From the NCBI GenBank assembly GCA_964245825.1, contig CAXTNT010000002.1, positions 1 through 64,000 of the forward strand: a stretch of 64,000 nt of DNA, read 5' to 3'. The notes under the pieces are model-generated. The model was not told where the DNA came from. It did no database searches and worked only from the letters and a program-made list of their open reading frames with translations. The DNA comes from CAJCIY01 sp964245825. GTDB lineage: Bacteria > Actinomycetota > Actinomycetes > Mycobacteriales > CAJCIY01. Positions 7,789 through 16,378 of the stretch are shown here, in pieces (the first letter of the stretch is position 1; each line of letters starts with the position of its first letter). Position numbers and translations under genes: made by a program.

Positions 7789-8274
7789 ATGGCGAAGTGG
7801 GGAGTGGACGGTTGGTCCGTGACGCCCGGAAAGGGCCGACACGTCGACCTCGGCCCGGACGTCTCGTTGGAGGTGCTGCTTCGCGGCGCGGACTGCGACG
7901 GCGCCATGGGTGTGTTCGTCTTCGAGCATCCAGTGATCCCGGAGAACCCCGCTCATGCGCACGGCGGATTCATGAAGGTGCTCTACGTGCTCGATGGCGT
8001 CTACCAGTTCCGCATCGGTGCCGCCGAGTTCGAGGGCGGTCCCGGCTCCCTGGTTGTCGTCCCTCGCGGCAGCTATCACGCGTTCACGACGGCGACCGGA
8101 GGACGGGTCCTGTTCGCCTGCAGCCCGTCGGGCAATGAGGAGCTGTTCCTCGAGCTCGCGGCGCTGGATGCACAGTCGCTCGGCGATGCTCCCGCCGAGA
8201 TCCTGCGACGGTTCGAGACGGCCGACCTTCCCGGGCCACCCTGGCGTCCGGCGGCTCGCTCGGACACCGTCTGA
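7789..8274 (+). CDS. Cupin domain protein
   Basis: The 161-residue single-domain cupin has beta-barrel motif 1 with the metal ligands in HAHGG (about residues 51-55) and motif 2 as VPRGSYHAF (about 92-100). The Glu normally found in motif 1 is not evident, so the metal site may be atypical. Cupins of this size include small-molecule isomerases, dioxygenases and sensors; no substrate can be assigned. It ends 17 bp before tRNA-Ser(TGA), which reads the other way. Confidence 0.8.
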   Translation: MAKWGVDGWSVTPGKGRHVDLGPDVSLEVLLRGADCDGAMGVFVFEHPVIPENPAHAHGGFMKVLYVLDGVYQFRIGAAEFEGGPGSLVVVPRGSYHAFTTATGGRVLFACSPSGNEELFLELAALDAQSLGDAPAEILRRFETADLPGPPWRPAARSDTV

Positions 8275-8291
8275 GCGAGCCCGGACCGGAG

Positions 8292-8378
8292 CGGAGGGCA
8301 AGGGATTCGAACCCTTGACAGGGGTAAACCTGTAGCGGTTTTCAAGACCGCCGCCATCGGCCTCTAGGCGAGCCCTCC
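8292..8378 (-). tRNA. tRNA-Ser(TGA)
   Basis: The minus-strand cloverleaf has acceptor GGAGGGC/GCCCTCC, anticodon stem GCGGT/ACCGC around loop CTTGAAA (anticodon TGA, reading TCN codons), a long variable arm (ACAGGTTTACCCCTGT), T-loop GGTTCGAATC and discriminator G. CCA is not encoded. Confidence 0.95.
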
Positions 8379-8665
8379 AGGGGCCGAGGCTACGGCAGGT
8401 AACCCATGCGACGGCGCCGTGGTCCTTGACCGCGTCCCTTGCCATCATAAAGCTGGAACTTGGAAAGCACCCCCGCGGCGCTGCGCCGCCGACGACCGCA
8501 GCGGCCGGACTCGACCAAAGGCCGCGGCATTTCAGCCCGAAATGTGCAACGCTTACGCGCCGCCGGAGACGCGGATCTCGTCGCCCGACGCCAGAATGCG
8601 TGGGATGAGGCCCGGACGTGTTTAAATGGGCACCACCAACCGCACCAGAGAACGGACATATCCCT

Positions 8666-8995
8666 GTGGCCCGAAAGCAAGAAGTCATCGTCCACCTCGT
8701 CGATGACGTCGACGGTTCCACCGCCGCGGAGACCGTGGCCTTCACGATCGACGGCGCGAGCTACGAAATCGACCTGAACAAGAAGAATGCGAAGTCCATC
8801 CGTACGGACTTCGAGAAGTGGTCCTCGCACGCACGCAAGGCGCGCGGCAAGTCGCGTCCGACTCGGCGCCGCGCCGGGCCGGCACCGACGAGCGAGGCCG
8901 CCGCGGTCCGTGCCTGGGCCACCAGCAGCGGCATCGCCGTCCCTGCTCGCGGGCGCATCCCCAAGGCCGTCCTCGAGGCCTACCAGGCCTCCTGA
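8666..8995 (+). CDS. lsr2: Lsr2 nucleoid-associated xenogeneic silencer
   Basis: This 109-residue actinobacterial H-NS analogue binds the minor groove of AT-rich DNA, bridges it and silences acquired genes. The N-terminal oligomerisation domain starts VIVHLVDDVDGS and includes the FTIDGASYEIDL segment. The C-terminal DNA-binding domain ends with the AT-hook-like RGR (in VPARGRIPKAV). GTG 8666 is chosen because family members begin about five residues before the beta strand; an upstream ATG at 8618 would add unrelated sequence. Presence of Lsr2 is relevant to the lower-GC island at 52-54 kb. About 290 bp upstream are non-coding and must hold its promoter. Confidence 0.93.
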   Translation: MARKQEVIVHLVDDVDGSTAAETVAFTIDGASYEIDLNKKNAKSIRTDFEKWSSHARKARGKSRPTRRRAGPAPTSEAAAVRAWATSSGIAVPARGRIPKAVLEAYQAS

Positions 8996-9211
8996 GCCGA
9001 CCCCCGGCGTCGACCGGCCGATCCACGGTCGATCGACGCTGGGACTGCGGAGGTGTGGCTGTCCGCGCGGCGCGCCAGTGGCGCTCGCGCGGATAGCCGT
9101 TCGCCTATGCTCGGTCGTCTGGGTGGCCCTCCGCATCCGCGTTGGGCCCCGGCCCATGATCTCGAGGAGCCCGATGTCCGCGTGCCCGCGCGCGGCGACG
9201 CGGCAGGGTCG

Positions 9212-10807
9212 ATGACCGCCCTCGCCCTACCGGCGCCGACGCGGCACTCGCCCTGGCCGCATGCCCGCCGGCTGGCCGACCGGCCCTGGCTGCTGACGCT
9301 CGTGCTCGGCGTCTTGGTGGTCGTGGTGGCCCGGGTGGGACCGGACTGGCCGGCCCAGGAGTTCCGCGCCTCACTGGCGCGCCGCAGCGGGCTGACCGCC
9401 TGGAATGACGAGTGGTACGGCGGCCACGCCCTGCCTGGCTACTCACTGCTCTTCCCGCCGGTCGCCGCCGCCCTCGGCGCCGCCCTCAGCGGCGTGCTGG
9501 CGGCCACCGGTTGCTCCTGGCTCGTGGGTCGGTTGCTGCCGCCGCTCGACCGGGGCCGTCGCCTGTTCGGCATTGCGTTCGCCGTGTGCGTGACCGGGAA
9601 CCTCTTCCTGGGACAGGTGCCCTTCCTGCTCGGGCTGCTGTTCGGGCTGGCGGCCATGTTTGCCGCACTCCAGCGACGCGGCGCCCTGCTGGTGGGGCTC
9701 CTGGCGGCCGTGAGCTCCCTGTGCAGTCCGCTGGCCGGGGCGTTCCTGCTGCTGGGCGGCCTGGCTTGGGGACTGGAGGTGGGCTGGCGACGGGCCGTGC
9801 CGCTGAGCGCGGCGGTTGCCGGTTCCGTCGTCTCCCTGGTCGCCGGCGGTGGCGGCGGGGCCTTTCCGTTCCCGTGGACCGGCCTGGTCGGCATTCTCGT
9901 GTTCGTCTTCGCCACGCTGCTGCTGGTGCCCCGGCCGCACCGGCTGCTGCGCCGATTCGTGGTGCTGTACACGCTCGCGGCGTTGATCTCCTTCGTCGTC
10001 CCGAACCCGATGGGCGGCAACGTCGTGCGGATCGGGCCACTGCTGGCGGTGCCCGCCGCGTGCTGGATGCTGCACCGCGGCGTGCGGCGGTTCCCGGTGG
10101 TGGCCCTGGCACTCGTGCCGGCGCTGGCGTGGCAGTTCTACCCGATCGGGAGTGCGGCGGCCCGCGCGGCGGGGGACGCGTCGGTCAGCTCCTCGTACTA
10201 CACCGGACTGCTGCAGTTCCTCAGCACGCAGAACCCCGCCGACGGGCGGCTGGAGATCCCCTTCACCCGGGAGCACTGGGAGGCCGCCCGCGTCGCTCCC
10301 GCGTTCCCGATCGCGCGCGGCTGGGAGCGACAGACCGACCTGCAGTACGACAGCGTGCTGTACGCACCCCTCACGGCGGCCTCGTATCGGGCCTGGCTGA
10401 CCTCGGCCGGTGTCGACCTGGTCGCCCTGCCCGACGCGCCCATCGACTACGGCGGCAAGGCCGAGGAGACACTGCTCACCCATCCGCCCGCCTACCTGGT
10501 GCCGGTCTGGTCAGACGCCCACTGGAAGGTGTGGCGGGTGCAGGACGCGCAGCCACTCGTGTCCGGGCCCGCGAAGCTGGTCAAGCTGGGCACGTCCTCC
10601 TTCGAGCTGGAGTTCGTCACGGCGGGCGAGGCGGTGGTACGGCTGCGGCAGTCCTCGCTCTGGCAGGTCACCGACGGCGAGGGGTGCGTGGTCGGTGGCC
10701 CTAGCGACGGCTGGGTGCACGTACGCGCCACCCGAGCTGGCCTGGTCACGACCCGAGCCCGGGTCACGCTGTCCACGCTGCTGCCCTCCCGCGACGTCGA
10801 CTGCTGA
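9212..10807 (+). CDS. Large multi-pass membrane protein, GT-C-like
   Basis: The 531-residue protein has about ten hydrophobic helices in the first 320 residues, then a soluble C-terminal domain of about 200 residues. The first external loop carries acidic residues (PDWPAQEF, then WNDEWYGGH), the position of the catalytic acid in GT-C glycosyltransferases that use polyprenyl-linked sugars. This suggests an envelope glycosyltransferase-like role but no family can be named with certainty. Start chosen at ATG 9212, since the frame upstream lacks hydrophobic or conserved character. The acyltransferase gene follows after 15 bp, probably in the same operon. Confidence 0.75.
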   Translation: MTALALPAPTRHSPWPHARRLADRPWLLTLVLGVLVVVVARVGPDWPAQEFRASLARRSGLTAWNDEWYGGHALPGYSLLFPPVAAALGAALSGVLAATGCSWLVGRLLPPLDRGRRLFGIAFAVCVTGNLFLGQVPFLLGLLFGLAAMFAALQRRGALLVGLLAAVSSLCSPLAGAFLLLGGLAWGLEVGWRRAVPLSAAVAGSVVSLVAGGGGGAFPFPWTGLVGILVFVFATLLLVPRPHRLLRRFVVLYTLAALISFVVPNPMGGNVVRIGPLLAVPAACWMLHRGVRRFPVVALALVPALAWQFYPIGSAAARAAGDASVSSSYYTGLLQFLSTQNPADGRLEIPFTREHWEAARVAPAFPIARGWERQTDLQYDSVLYAPLTAASYRAWLTSAGVDLVALPDAPIDYGGKAEETLLTHPPAYLVPVWSDAHWKVWRVQDAQPLVSGPAKLVKLGTSSFELEFVTAGEAVVRLRQSSLWQVTDGEGCVVGGPSDGWVHVRATRAGLVTTRARVTLSTLLPSRDVDC

Positions 10808-10822
10808 GTTACCGTCGCGCGC

Positions 10823-11596
10823 ATGGCGCGCGAGCCCGTGTACCGCCCGGTGATCCACACCGCGATCGGACTCTTCCGCGCCCTCGGCCTCCGGCTGGAC
10901 GTACGCGGCCAGGAGCATGTCCCGGCTACCGGCGGCGCCGTCGTGGCGATGAACCACATCGGGTACCTGGACTTCGCGCTGGCGGGCGTGCCGTTCTGGT
11001 ACGCGCACAGACGCCTCATCCGCTTCATGGCCAAGCAGGAGGTCTTCGACCATCGGATCAGCGGACCGCTCATGCGGGGCATGAAGCACATCCCGGTGGA
11101 CCGGGCCGCGGGCGCCGACGCCTACCGCGCCGCCGTCGCCGCCCTGGCTGCGGGTGAGCTGGTCGGCGTCTTCCCGGAGGCGACGATCAGCCGGAGCTGG
11201 TGCCTCAAGGGCTTCAAGACCGGTGCGGTACGGATGGCGCAGGAGGCCGCGGTGCCGGTGCTCCCGGTCGTGCTGTGGGGCAGCCACCGCGTGCTGACCA
11301 AGGGCGTGCCGCGCAACCTGCGCGGCGTGCGCGGTGTCGGGGTCACCGTCATCGTCGGGCCGCCCATGGTCGTCGACCCCGACGGCGATCCTGAGGTCAT
11401 GACCCAGGCTCTGCGGGCGCGGATGGGCGCGCTGCTGGACGAGGCCCAGCGCGGGTATGACGCCGATCCGGCCGGCAGTCCGTGGTGGCTCCCCCATCAT
11501 CTGGGCGGCAGCGCCCCGACGGTGGCGGCTGCCGACGCGCTGGACGCCTCCGACGCGGACCGCCGGCGGGAACGCCGGGAGGCAGCGCGGCCGTGA
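10823..11596 (+). CDS. PlsC-family 1-acylglycerol-3-phosphate acyltransferase-like
   Basis: This 257-residue lysophospholipid acyltransferase-type enzyme carries motif I NHIGYLD (NHX4D, catalytic His/Asp), a motif II region around GMKHIPVDR, and motif III FPEATIS, where the usual FPEGT has Ala for Gly. The family acylates lysophosphatidic acid at the membrane, though some members use other acceptors such as glycolipids. It follows the GT-C-like gene by 15 bp, which hints at a shared lipid or glycolipid pathway. Residues after about 215 are a variable Arg/Ala tail. Confidence 0.88.
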   Translation: MAREPVYRPVIHTAIGLFRALGLRLDVRGQEHVPATGGAVVAMNHIGYLDFALAGVPFWYAHRRLIRFMAKQEVFDHRISGPLMRGMKHIPVDRAAGADAYRAAVAALAAGELVGVFPEATISRSWCLKGFKTGAVRMAQEAAVPVLPVVLWGSHRVLTKGVPRNLRGVRGVGVTVIVGPPMVVDPDGDPEVMTQALRARMGALLDEAQRGYDADPAGSPWWLPHHLGGSAPTVAAADALDASDADRRRERREAARP

Positions 11597-11629
11597 CGGT
11601 CGGCCGTGCTGAGCCGAGGTTCGGTGAGT

Positions 11630-12382
11630 TCAGCGCGCCGCGACCAGTAGCGACTGCGCGCCCCGTCCCAGCGGGCCGTGCACGTCGGACAGGACCGAGG
11701 TCGCGAGCCCACACCCGCCCCGTGAGACTGCCGTCACCGCGTCGAGCAGCACCCACTCGCCGACCGCCTCGCGGGTGAGGTGGACGGTGAGCTCAGGGTT
11801 GATGAACCACGTCCGGTCGAAGGGGAACACCGACGAGACGCCGTTGCCCGAGTCGGCGATGGCCACGACACGCTGCAACGGTGTCGGTTCCTCGCCGTCG
11901 ACGACCTGGCCGCGCAGGCGCGTCCACACCCGGCAGGGTCCCGGTGCGTCGAAGCTGCCCTGCAGCGGCGCCCACTCGACCGAGCCCAGATAGCCCGGTC
12001 GGTCGTCGAGGTCTCGGACTTCAGGCACCGGCTCCGGCGCAGCGGATCTCGGGGTCTCGAGTTCCGTGGCGGCGATGCGCCAGGCGCTGGCCGCGACCAC
12101 CACGCGCCCGCCTTGCACCAACGTCCCCTCGAGTCGCTCGACCCGTCGGCCGGGACGGCTGACGCGGACCGACAGCACCAGGTCGTCGACCTTGACCGGT
12201 CCGAGTAGCTCGCAGGTGAGGCGGGCGAGCACCATGTCGGCGCGCGGACTGGCACTCTCCAGCGCACCGGCCAGGAGCGCGCTGGGTGGCCCGCCGTGCT
12301 GGTCGTCGGCGCTCCAGGGGCCGACGGTGGCCGGCGTCGACCGGAACCGACCGTCGCCCAGGGGTTCGTAGTAGGCGGGCAC
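11630..12382 (-). CDS. Acyl-CoA thioesterase-like protein (TesB-type double hot dog)
   Basis: The 250-residue protein resembles the TesB-like thioesterase family of actinobacteria. The N-terminal hot-dog half has GPWSADDQHGGPPSALLAG (residues about 21-39) and the second half has the FPFDRTWFINPELTVHL stretch near the C-terminal hot dog. Such enzymes hydrolyse acyl-CoA; in vivo substrates are often unknown. It is convergent with the PlsC-like gene and divergent from the aldo/keto reductase. Confidence 0.8.
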   Translation of the reverse strand: MPAYYEPLGDGRFRSTPATVGPWSADDQHGGPPSALLAGALESASPRADMVLARLTCELLGPVKVDDLVLSVRVSRPGRRVERLEGTLVQGGRVVVAASAWRIAATELETPRSAAPEPVPEVRDLDDRPGYLGSVEWAPLQGSFDAPGPCRVWTRLRGQVVDGEEPTPLQRVVAIADSGNGVSSVFPFDRTWFINPELTVHLTREAVGEWVLLDAVTAVSRGGCGLATSVLSDVHGPLGRGAQSLLVAAR

Positions 12383-12453
12383 GAACCCGACGCTACTGGG
12401 AAGGCTTCCGGGCGGGCGGGGTTGTGCCCGCAGACACCGACGAAGGGAACCTC

Positions 12454-13314
12454 ATGGCAGTGGCGGACGGCGGGACTATCGAGCTGGGTGGCAAGACGGT
12501 CAACCGGCTCGGGTACGGGGCGATGCGCATCACCGGCAAGGGAGTGTGGGGACCGCCCGCCGACCACGACGAATGCGTGCGGGTGCTCCGTCGGGCCGTC
12601 GAGCTGGGCGTGACCTTCATCGACACCGCCGACTCGTACGGCCCGCACGTGTCCGAGGACCTGATCCACGAAGCCCTGCACGACGGCACCGGATACGGCG
12701 ACGTCGTGATCGCCACCAAGGGCGGGCTCACCCGCAGCGGTCCGGACATCTGGGAGCAGGTCGGCCGGCCGGAGTACCTCCGCCAGTGCGTACACATGTC
12801 GCTTCGACGCCTCGGGGTCGAGCAGATCGACCTCTGGCAGCTGCACCGGATCGACGCCAAGACCCCACGCGAGGACACCTTCGGGGCGATGGCCGAGTTC
12901 GTCGAGGCGGGCCTCGTCAAGGAGGTGGGCCTGTCGGAGGTCACGGTCGAGCAGATCGAGGCGGCGCAGGCCGCGGGCCTCACCGTCGCCTCGGTGCAGA
13001 ACCTCTACAACCTCGGCAACCGGCAGAGCGAGGACGCGCTCGAGTACTGCGAGAGTCACGACATCGCCTTCATCCCGTGGTTCCCGGTGAACGCGGGGGC
13101 GCTCGCGCGGCCGGGCGGGCCGCTGGACGCGGTCGTCGGCGAGCACGAGGGCGCGACGGTCGCGCAGCTCGCGCTGGCCTGGCTGCTGCGGCGCTCGCCG
13201 GTGATCGTCCCGATCCCGGGCACGTCCTCGGTCGCGCACCTGGAGGACAACCTCGGTGCCGCGGAGCTGCGCCTCACCGATGAGCAGTACGAAACCCTGA
13301 CCGAGGCAGCCTGA
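12454..13314 (+). CDS. Aldo/keto reductase
   Basis: This 286-residue NADPH-dependent oxidoreductase has a TIM barrel with the catalytic tetrad visible: Asp and Tyr in DTADSYG, Lys in ATKGG and His in LWQLHRID. The C-terminal cofactor segment IPGTSSVAHLEDN is present. Start at ATG 12454 behind GAAGGGA. The stop is followed directly by the alpha/beta hydrolase GTG, so the two are translationally coupled. Natural substrate unknown. Confidence 0.92.
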   Translation: MAVADGGTIELGGKTVNRLGYGAMRITGKGVWGPPADHDECVRVLRRAVELGVTFIDTADSYGPHVSEDLIHEALHDGTGYGDVVIATKGGLTRSGPDIWEQVGRPEYLRQCVHMSLRRLGVEQIDLWQLHRIDAKTPREDTFGAMAEFVEAGLVKEVGLSEVTVEQIEAAQAAGLTVASVQNLYNLGNRQSEDALEYCESHDIAFIPWFPVNAGALARPGGPLDAVVGEHEGATVAQLALAWLLRRSPVIVPIPGTSSVAHLEDNLGAAELRLTDEQYETLTEAA

Positions 13315-14088
13315 GTGCGGGTCGTCGCCGACGAGGGCTCCGGCCCGCTGGCCGTGCTCCTGCACGGCCAGCCCGGCGACGGCTCGGAGTTCATCCGCGT
13401 ACGACAAGCACTGCGGCGCAAGGGACTCCGGGTGCTCACGGTGGACCGGCCCGGTTACGCCGGCGACCCCGGCGCCGCGACCGGGTACGCCGGGAACGCC
13501 GAGGCGCTCGCCGCGCTGCTGGACGAGCTGGCGCCCGGCCAGGCCGTGCGGATCCTCGCCGTGTCGTGGGCGGGCGGGGTGGCGCTGGCTTTCGGGCTGG
13601 CGTACCCGGAGCGGACCGCGGGGTTGCTGCTGGTGGCGAGCGTCGGCGCGCCGGGGTCGGTCGCGACGGGCGACCGCCTCCTGGCGCTGCCGGTGGCGGT
13701 CCGGGGCGCGTCCTGGGCCTTCGCCCGGCTGGCCTGGCTGCTCGAGTGGACGTCCGGCTCCCGCTTCGACCCGGCGGCGCGGGCGCTGACGAGGCGCTCC
13801 GCGCGCCACTGGCGCCGGAGCGGGGGCTGGGCCGCCTTCGAGGTGGAGCAGCGGGTGCTGGTCAGCGAGACCGGGCCGCTGTGGGATCGGCTCGCGCCGT
13901 TCGAACAGTTCCCGGTCACGGTGATCCAGGGCCGCCGCGACCGCTACGTCCCGGTGTTGGCCGGACGGCTGCTGGCCGGCCGGCTGCAGGCTCCCTACCG
14001 CGAGGTCGACGCCGGGCACGTGCTGCACCTGGAGGTGCCTGCGCTGCTGGCGGCCGAGCTGGTCGCACTGGCTCCACTGGCTCCGTAA
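13315..14088 (+). CDS. Alpha/beta hydrolase
   Basis: This 257-residue alpha/beta hydrolase fold protein has an oxyanion-hole LLHGQPGDG at about residues 15-23, nucleophile Ser in AVSWAGG (about 82-88), the acid in IQGRRDRYVP and His in DAGHVLHLE. It begins with GTG immediately after the stop of the aldo/keto reductase. Esterase, lipase or haloperoxidase-like activity is possible; the substrate is not predictable. Its last codons run into a short CTGGCTCC repeat. Confidence 0.88.
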   Translation: MRVVADEGSGPLAVLLHGQPGDGSEFIRVRQALRRKGLRVLTVDRPGYAGDPGAATGYAGNAEALAALLDELAPGQAVRILAVSWAGGVALAFGLAYPERTAGLLLVASVGAPGSVATGDRLLALPVAVRGASWAFARLAWLLEWTSGSRFDPAARALTRRSARHWRRSGGWAAFEVEQRVLVSETGPLWDRLAPFEQFPVTVIQGRRDRYVPVLAGRLLAGRLQAPYREVDAGHVLHLEVPALLAAELVALAPLAP

Positions 14089-14127
14089 GCCCCGGCTCCA
14101 CCGGCTCCGCTGGCTCCGTAGGCTCCC
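14068..14127. repeat. Degenerate CTGGCTCC micro-repeats
   Basis: Units of about nine bases (CTGGCTCCA, CTGGCTCCG, CCGGCTCCA and similar) recur about seven times across the end of the hydrolase gene and the short spacer before the quinone oxidoreductase. They encode the final LAPLAP of the hydrolase. This looks like slippage-prone simple sequence rather than a regulatory site. Confidence 0.6.
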
Positions 14128-14131
14128 GCCC

Positions 14132-15109
14132 ATGAAGGCGGTCGTGTACGACGAGCCCGGCGGACCCGAGGTGCTGCGGTGGGCGGAGGTACCCGACCCG
14201 GAGCCCGGCCCCGGCGAGGTGCTGGTGGACGTGGCTGCCACTGCGGTCAACCGCGCCGACCTCCAACAGCGACAGGGCCACTACCCGCCGCCGCCCGGGG
14301 CCAGCGACATCCTCGGCATGGAGTGCGCCGGCACCATCGCGGCGCTCGGCGCGGGTGCCACGAGCTGGGCGGTGGGTGACCGCGTCTGCGCGCTGCTCGC
14401 CGGCGGCGGGTACGCGGAGAAGGTCGCCGTCCCGGTCGGCCAGTTGCTCCCCGTACCGGCCGGCGTCAGCCTGACCGACGCGGCGAGCCTGCCGGAGGTC
14501 GCCTGCACCGTGCACGCCAACGTCGTGATGACCGCGCAGCTTTCCGCCGGCGACGTGCTGCTCGTCCACGGCGGTGGCAGCGGCATCGGCACCTTCGCGA
14601 TCCAGTACGCCGTGGCCCTCGGGGCTCGCGTCGCGGTCACCGCCGGCAGCGCCGAGAAGCTCGCGGTCTGCGCCGACCTCGGCGCCGAGATCCTGGTGAA
14701 CTACCGCGACCAGGACTTCGTCGCGGAGGTGCGTGCGGCCACCGAGGGCCGGGGGGCGGACGTCGTGCTGGACAACATGGGGGCGAAGTACCTGGCGCGC
14801 AACGTCGAGGTGCTGGCCATCGAGGGGCGGCTGGTGGTGATCGGCCTGCAGGGCGGCCGGAAGGGCGAGCTGGACCTCGGCCTGCTGCTGACGAAGCGGG
14901 CCGTCGTGACCGCCGCGTCGCTGCGGGCACGGCCGCCCGGCGAGAAGGCGGCGATCGTCGCGGGCGTCCGGGCCGAAGTCTGGCCGCTGATCGAGGCGGG
15001 CCGGATCCACCCCGTCGTCGACCGCACGCTGCCGATGTCGAGGGCCGCCGACGCGCACCGGATCCTGGACGCCAGCAGTCATGTCGGCAAGGTGGTGCTG
15101 ACACCGTGA
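14132..15109 (+). CDS. NAD(P)H:quinone oxidoreductase, zinc-free MDR (PIG3-like)
   Basis: This 325-residue medium-chain dehydrogenase/reductase lacks zinc ligands. It has the quinone reductase features: RADLQQRQGHYPPPPGASD in the substrate half and the nucleotide-binding VHGGGSGIGTFAIQ. The C-terminus (ILDASSHVGKVVLTP) matches the PIG3/QOR group. It reduces quinones or reactive enones using NADPH. Its stop overlaps the GTG of the MOSC gene by 4 bp. Confidence 0.92.
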   Translation: MKAVVYDEPGGPEVLRWAEVPDPEPGPGEVLVDVAATAVNRADLQQRQGHYPPPPGASDILGMECAGTIAALGAGATSWAVGDRVCALLAGGGYAEKVAVPVGQLLPVPAGVSLTDAASLPEVACTVHANVVMTAQLSAGDVLLVHGGGSGIGTFAIQYAVALGARVAVTAGSAEKLAVCADLGAEILVNYRDQDFVAEVRAATEGRGADVVLDNMGAKYLARNVEVLAIEGRLVVIGLQGGRKGELDLGLLLTKRAVVTAASLRARPPGEKAAIVAGVRAEVWPLIEAGRIHPVVDRTLPMSRAADAHRILDASSHVGKVVLTP

Positions 15110-15780
15110 GCTGCCCCGAGTGCGGCTTCGACGAGGCCGACTGGGACAAGCGGGACCGCGCCCGCATCCTGCGCCAGGCCGATCGATGGCTGGCCGAGAT
15201 CACCGACGACGATGCTCTCCACAGCGAACTCACCGACCTGCCACGCGGCGACCTGCACGGCGTACAGCACCTGTTCTGGCGGGCCGGGCGGGCCAGGTGG
15301 GCCGGGATGCCCACCCAGGACGGCGTCGTCGCACAGGTCAACAGCAGCGCGGGTGGCGTTCCGAAACTGTCTGTGCCGCAGGCGTTCTGTGGCCGCCGTG
15401 GCCTCGAGGACGACCGGCAGTCGGATCGGCGGCACCACGGGTCGCCGCTGCAGGCACTGTGCCTGTGGTCCGCCGACGTGATCGACGCGCTGCGGGCGGA
15501 GGGTCACCCGATCGCATACGGGTCCGCGGGTGAGAACGTCACCGTGCGCGGGCTGGACTGGGCCGCCGTCGGCCCTGGTCAGCGCGTGCGCATCGGCCCC
15601 GTGCTCGCCGAGACGAGCGGGTGGGCCGTGCCGTGCCGCGACAACGCGCGCTGGTTCGTCGGCGGCGACTTCCGGCGGATGAGCCACCCGCTGCACCCTG
15701 GGTGGAGCCGGGTGTACGCCCGGGTGCTGGAGGGCGGCCCCGTCAGCGTCGGCGACCCCGTCGAGGTCGAACCCTCGTGA
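15106..15780 (+). CDS. MOSC domain protein with N-terminal CPECGFD extension
   Basis: The 224-residue protein has a MOSC domain from about residue 70 onward, with SPLQALCLW, GSAGENVTVRGLDW and the conserved Cys in GWAVPCRDN that in MOSC proteins handles sulfur for the molybdenum cofactor or similar chemistry. The first 70 residues are separate: CPECGFDEADWD plus a helical segment and HGVQHLFWR, resembling the helical DinB/mycothiol-dependent type of domain found in actinobacteria. The fusion suggests thiol- or sulfur-transfer detoxification. The domain assignment of the N-terminus is uncertain. Translationally coupled to the oxidoreductase. Confidence 0.78.
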   Translation: MSCPECGFDEADWDKRDRARILRQADRWLAEITDDDALHSELTDLPRGDLHGVQHLFWRAGRARWAGMPTQDGVVAQVNSSAGGVPKLSVPQAFCGRRGLEDDRQSDRRHHGSPLQALCLWSADVIDALRAEGHPIAYGSAGENVTVRGLDWAAVGPGQRVRIGPVLAETSGWAVPCRDNARWFVGGDFRRMSHPLHPGWSRVYARVLEGGPVSVGDPVEVEPS

Positions 15781-15828
15781 CCGTCGGCGCCCCGGTCGAC
15801 GTCGAGCCGATGTGACCGTCGGAGCAGG

Positions 15829-16326
15829 ATGGTGCGCATGACCCACCCGGAGTCGCCCATCGTGGTGATCGGACCCGACGGCCAACCGGTGCCCCCCTCG
15901 GCCGATGAGGCCCCGCCGGACAACCCGCTGTCCGGCCTGGTCTCCTCGCCGGACAAGGTGATGCGGATCGGCACCATGGTCAAGCAGCTGCTGGACGAGG
16001 TTCGGTCCGCGCCGCTCGACGACAAGTCGCGCAAGCGCCTCGTGGAGATCCAGCGGCGGTCGGTCAGCGAGCTCGCCGACGGTCTCTCGCCGGACCTACG
16101 GGCGGAGCTGGAGACCTTCACGCTCCCGTTCGGCGACGACGAGGTGCCGAGCAACGACGAGCTGCGGGTCGCGCAGGCCCAGCTGGTCGGCTGGCTCGAG
16201 GGGCTCTTCCACGGCATCCAGACCGCGCTGGTCGCGCAGCAGATGTCCACCCGGGCCCAAATCGAGCAGATGCGGGGGCGGCAGCTACCGCCCGGGCGGC
16301 CCGAGGGTCCCGGCCAGTACCTCTGA
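15829..16326 (+). CDS. bpa: Bacterial proteasome activator Bpa/PafE
   Basis: This 165-residue ATP-independent activator forms a dodecameric ring on the 20S proteasome and feeds it unfolded proteins. The four-helix core is clear (KVMRIGTMVKQLLDEVRSAPLDD, then VAQAQLVGWLEGLFHGIQTAL in pieces), and the C-terminus ends in GQYL, the motif that docks in the proteasome alpha-ring pockets. Length and both ends match the mycobacterial protein. The start is ATG 15829 with GGAG close upstream; the second ATG at 15838 is the alternative. No proteasome genes are in the window. Confidence 0.95.
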   Translation: MVRMTHPESPIVVIGPDGQPVPPSADEAPPDNPLSGLVSSPDKVMRIGTMVKQLLDEVRSAPLDDKSRKRLVEIQRRSVSELADGLSPDLRAELETFTLPFGDDEVPSNDELRVAQAQLVGWLEGLFHGIQTALVAQQMSTRAQIEQMRGRQLPPGRPEGPGQYL

Positions 16327-16378
16327 GCCGGCGCCACGAGACTGCTCCGCCCTGCCGCCCCCGTACCGCCGAACCGGC

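Noticed and set aside
8996..9211. CGTCGACC/GGTCGATCGACG pairing after lsr2 as a terminator
   Set aside because: The arms pair only with an insertion and the stem is weak; not clear enough to call.
11734..14250. Minus-strand open frame of 838 codons
   Set aside because: It is antisense to the aldo/keto reductase, hydrolase and oxidoreductase genes and reads low-complexity Arg/Gln/Pro sequence with no recognisable domain.
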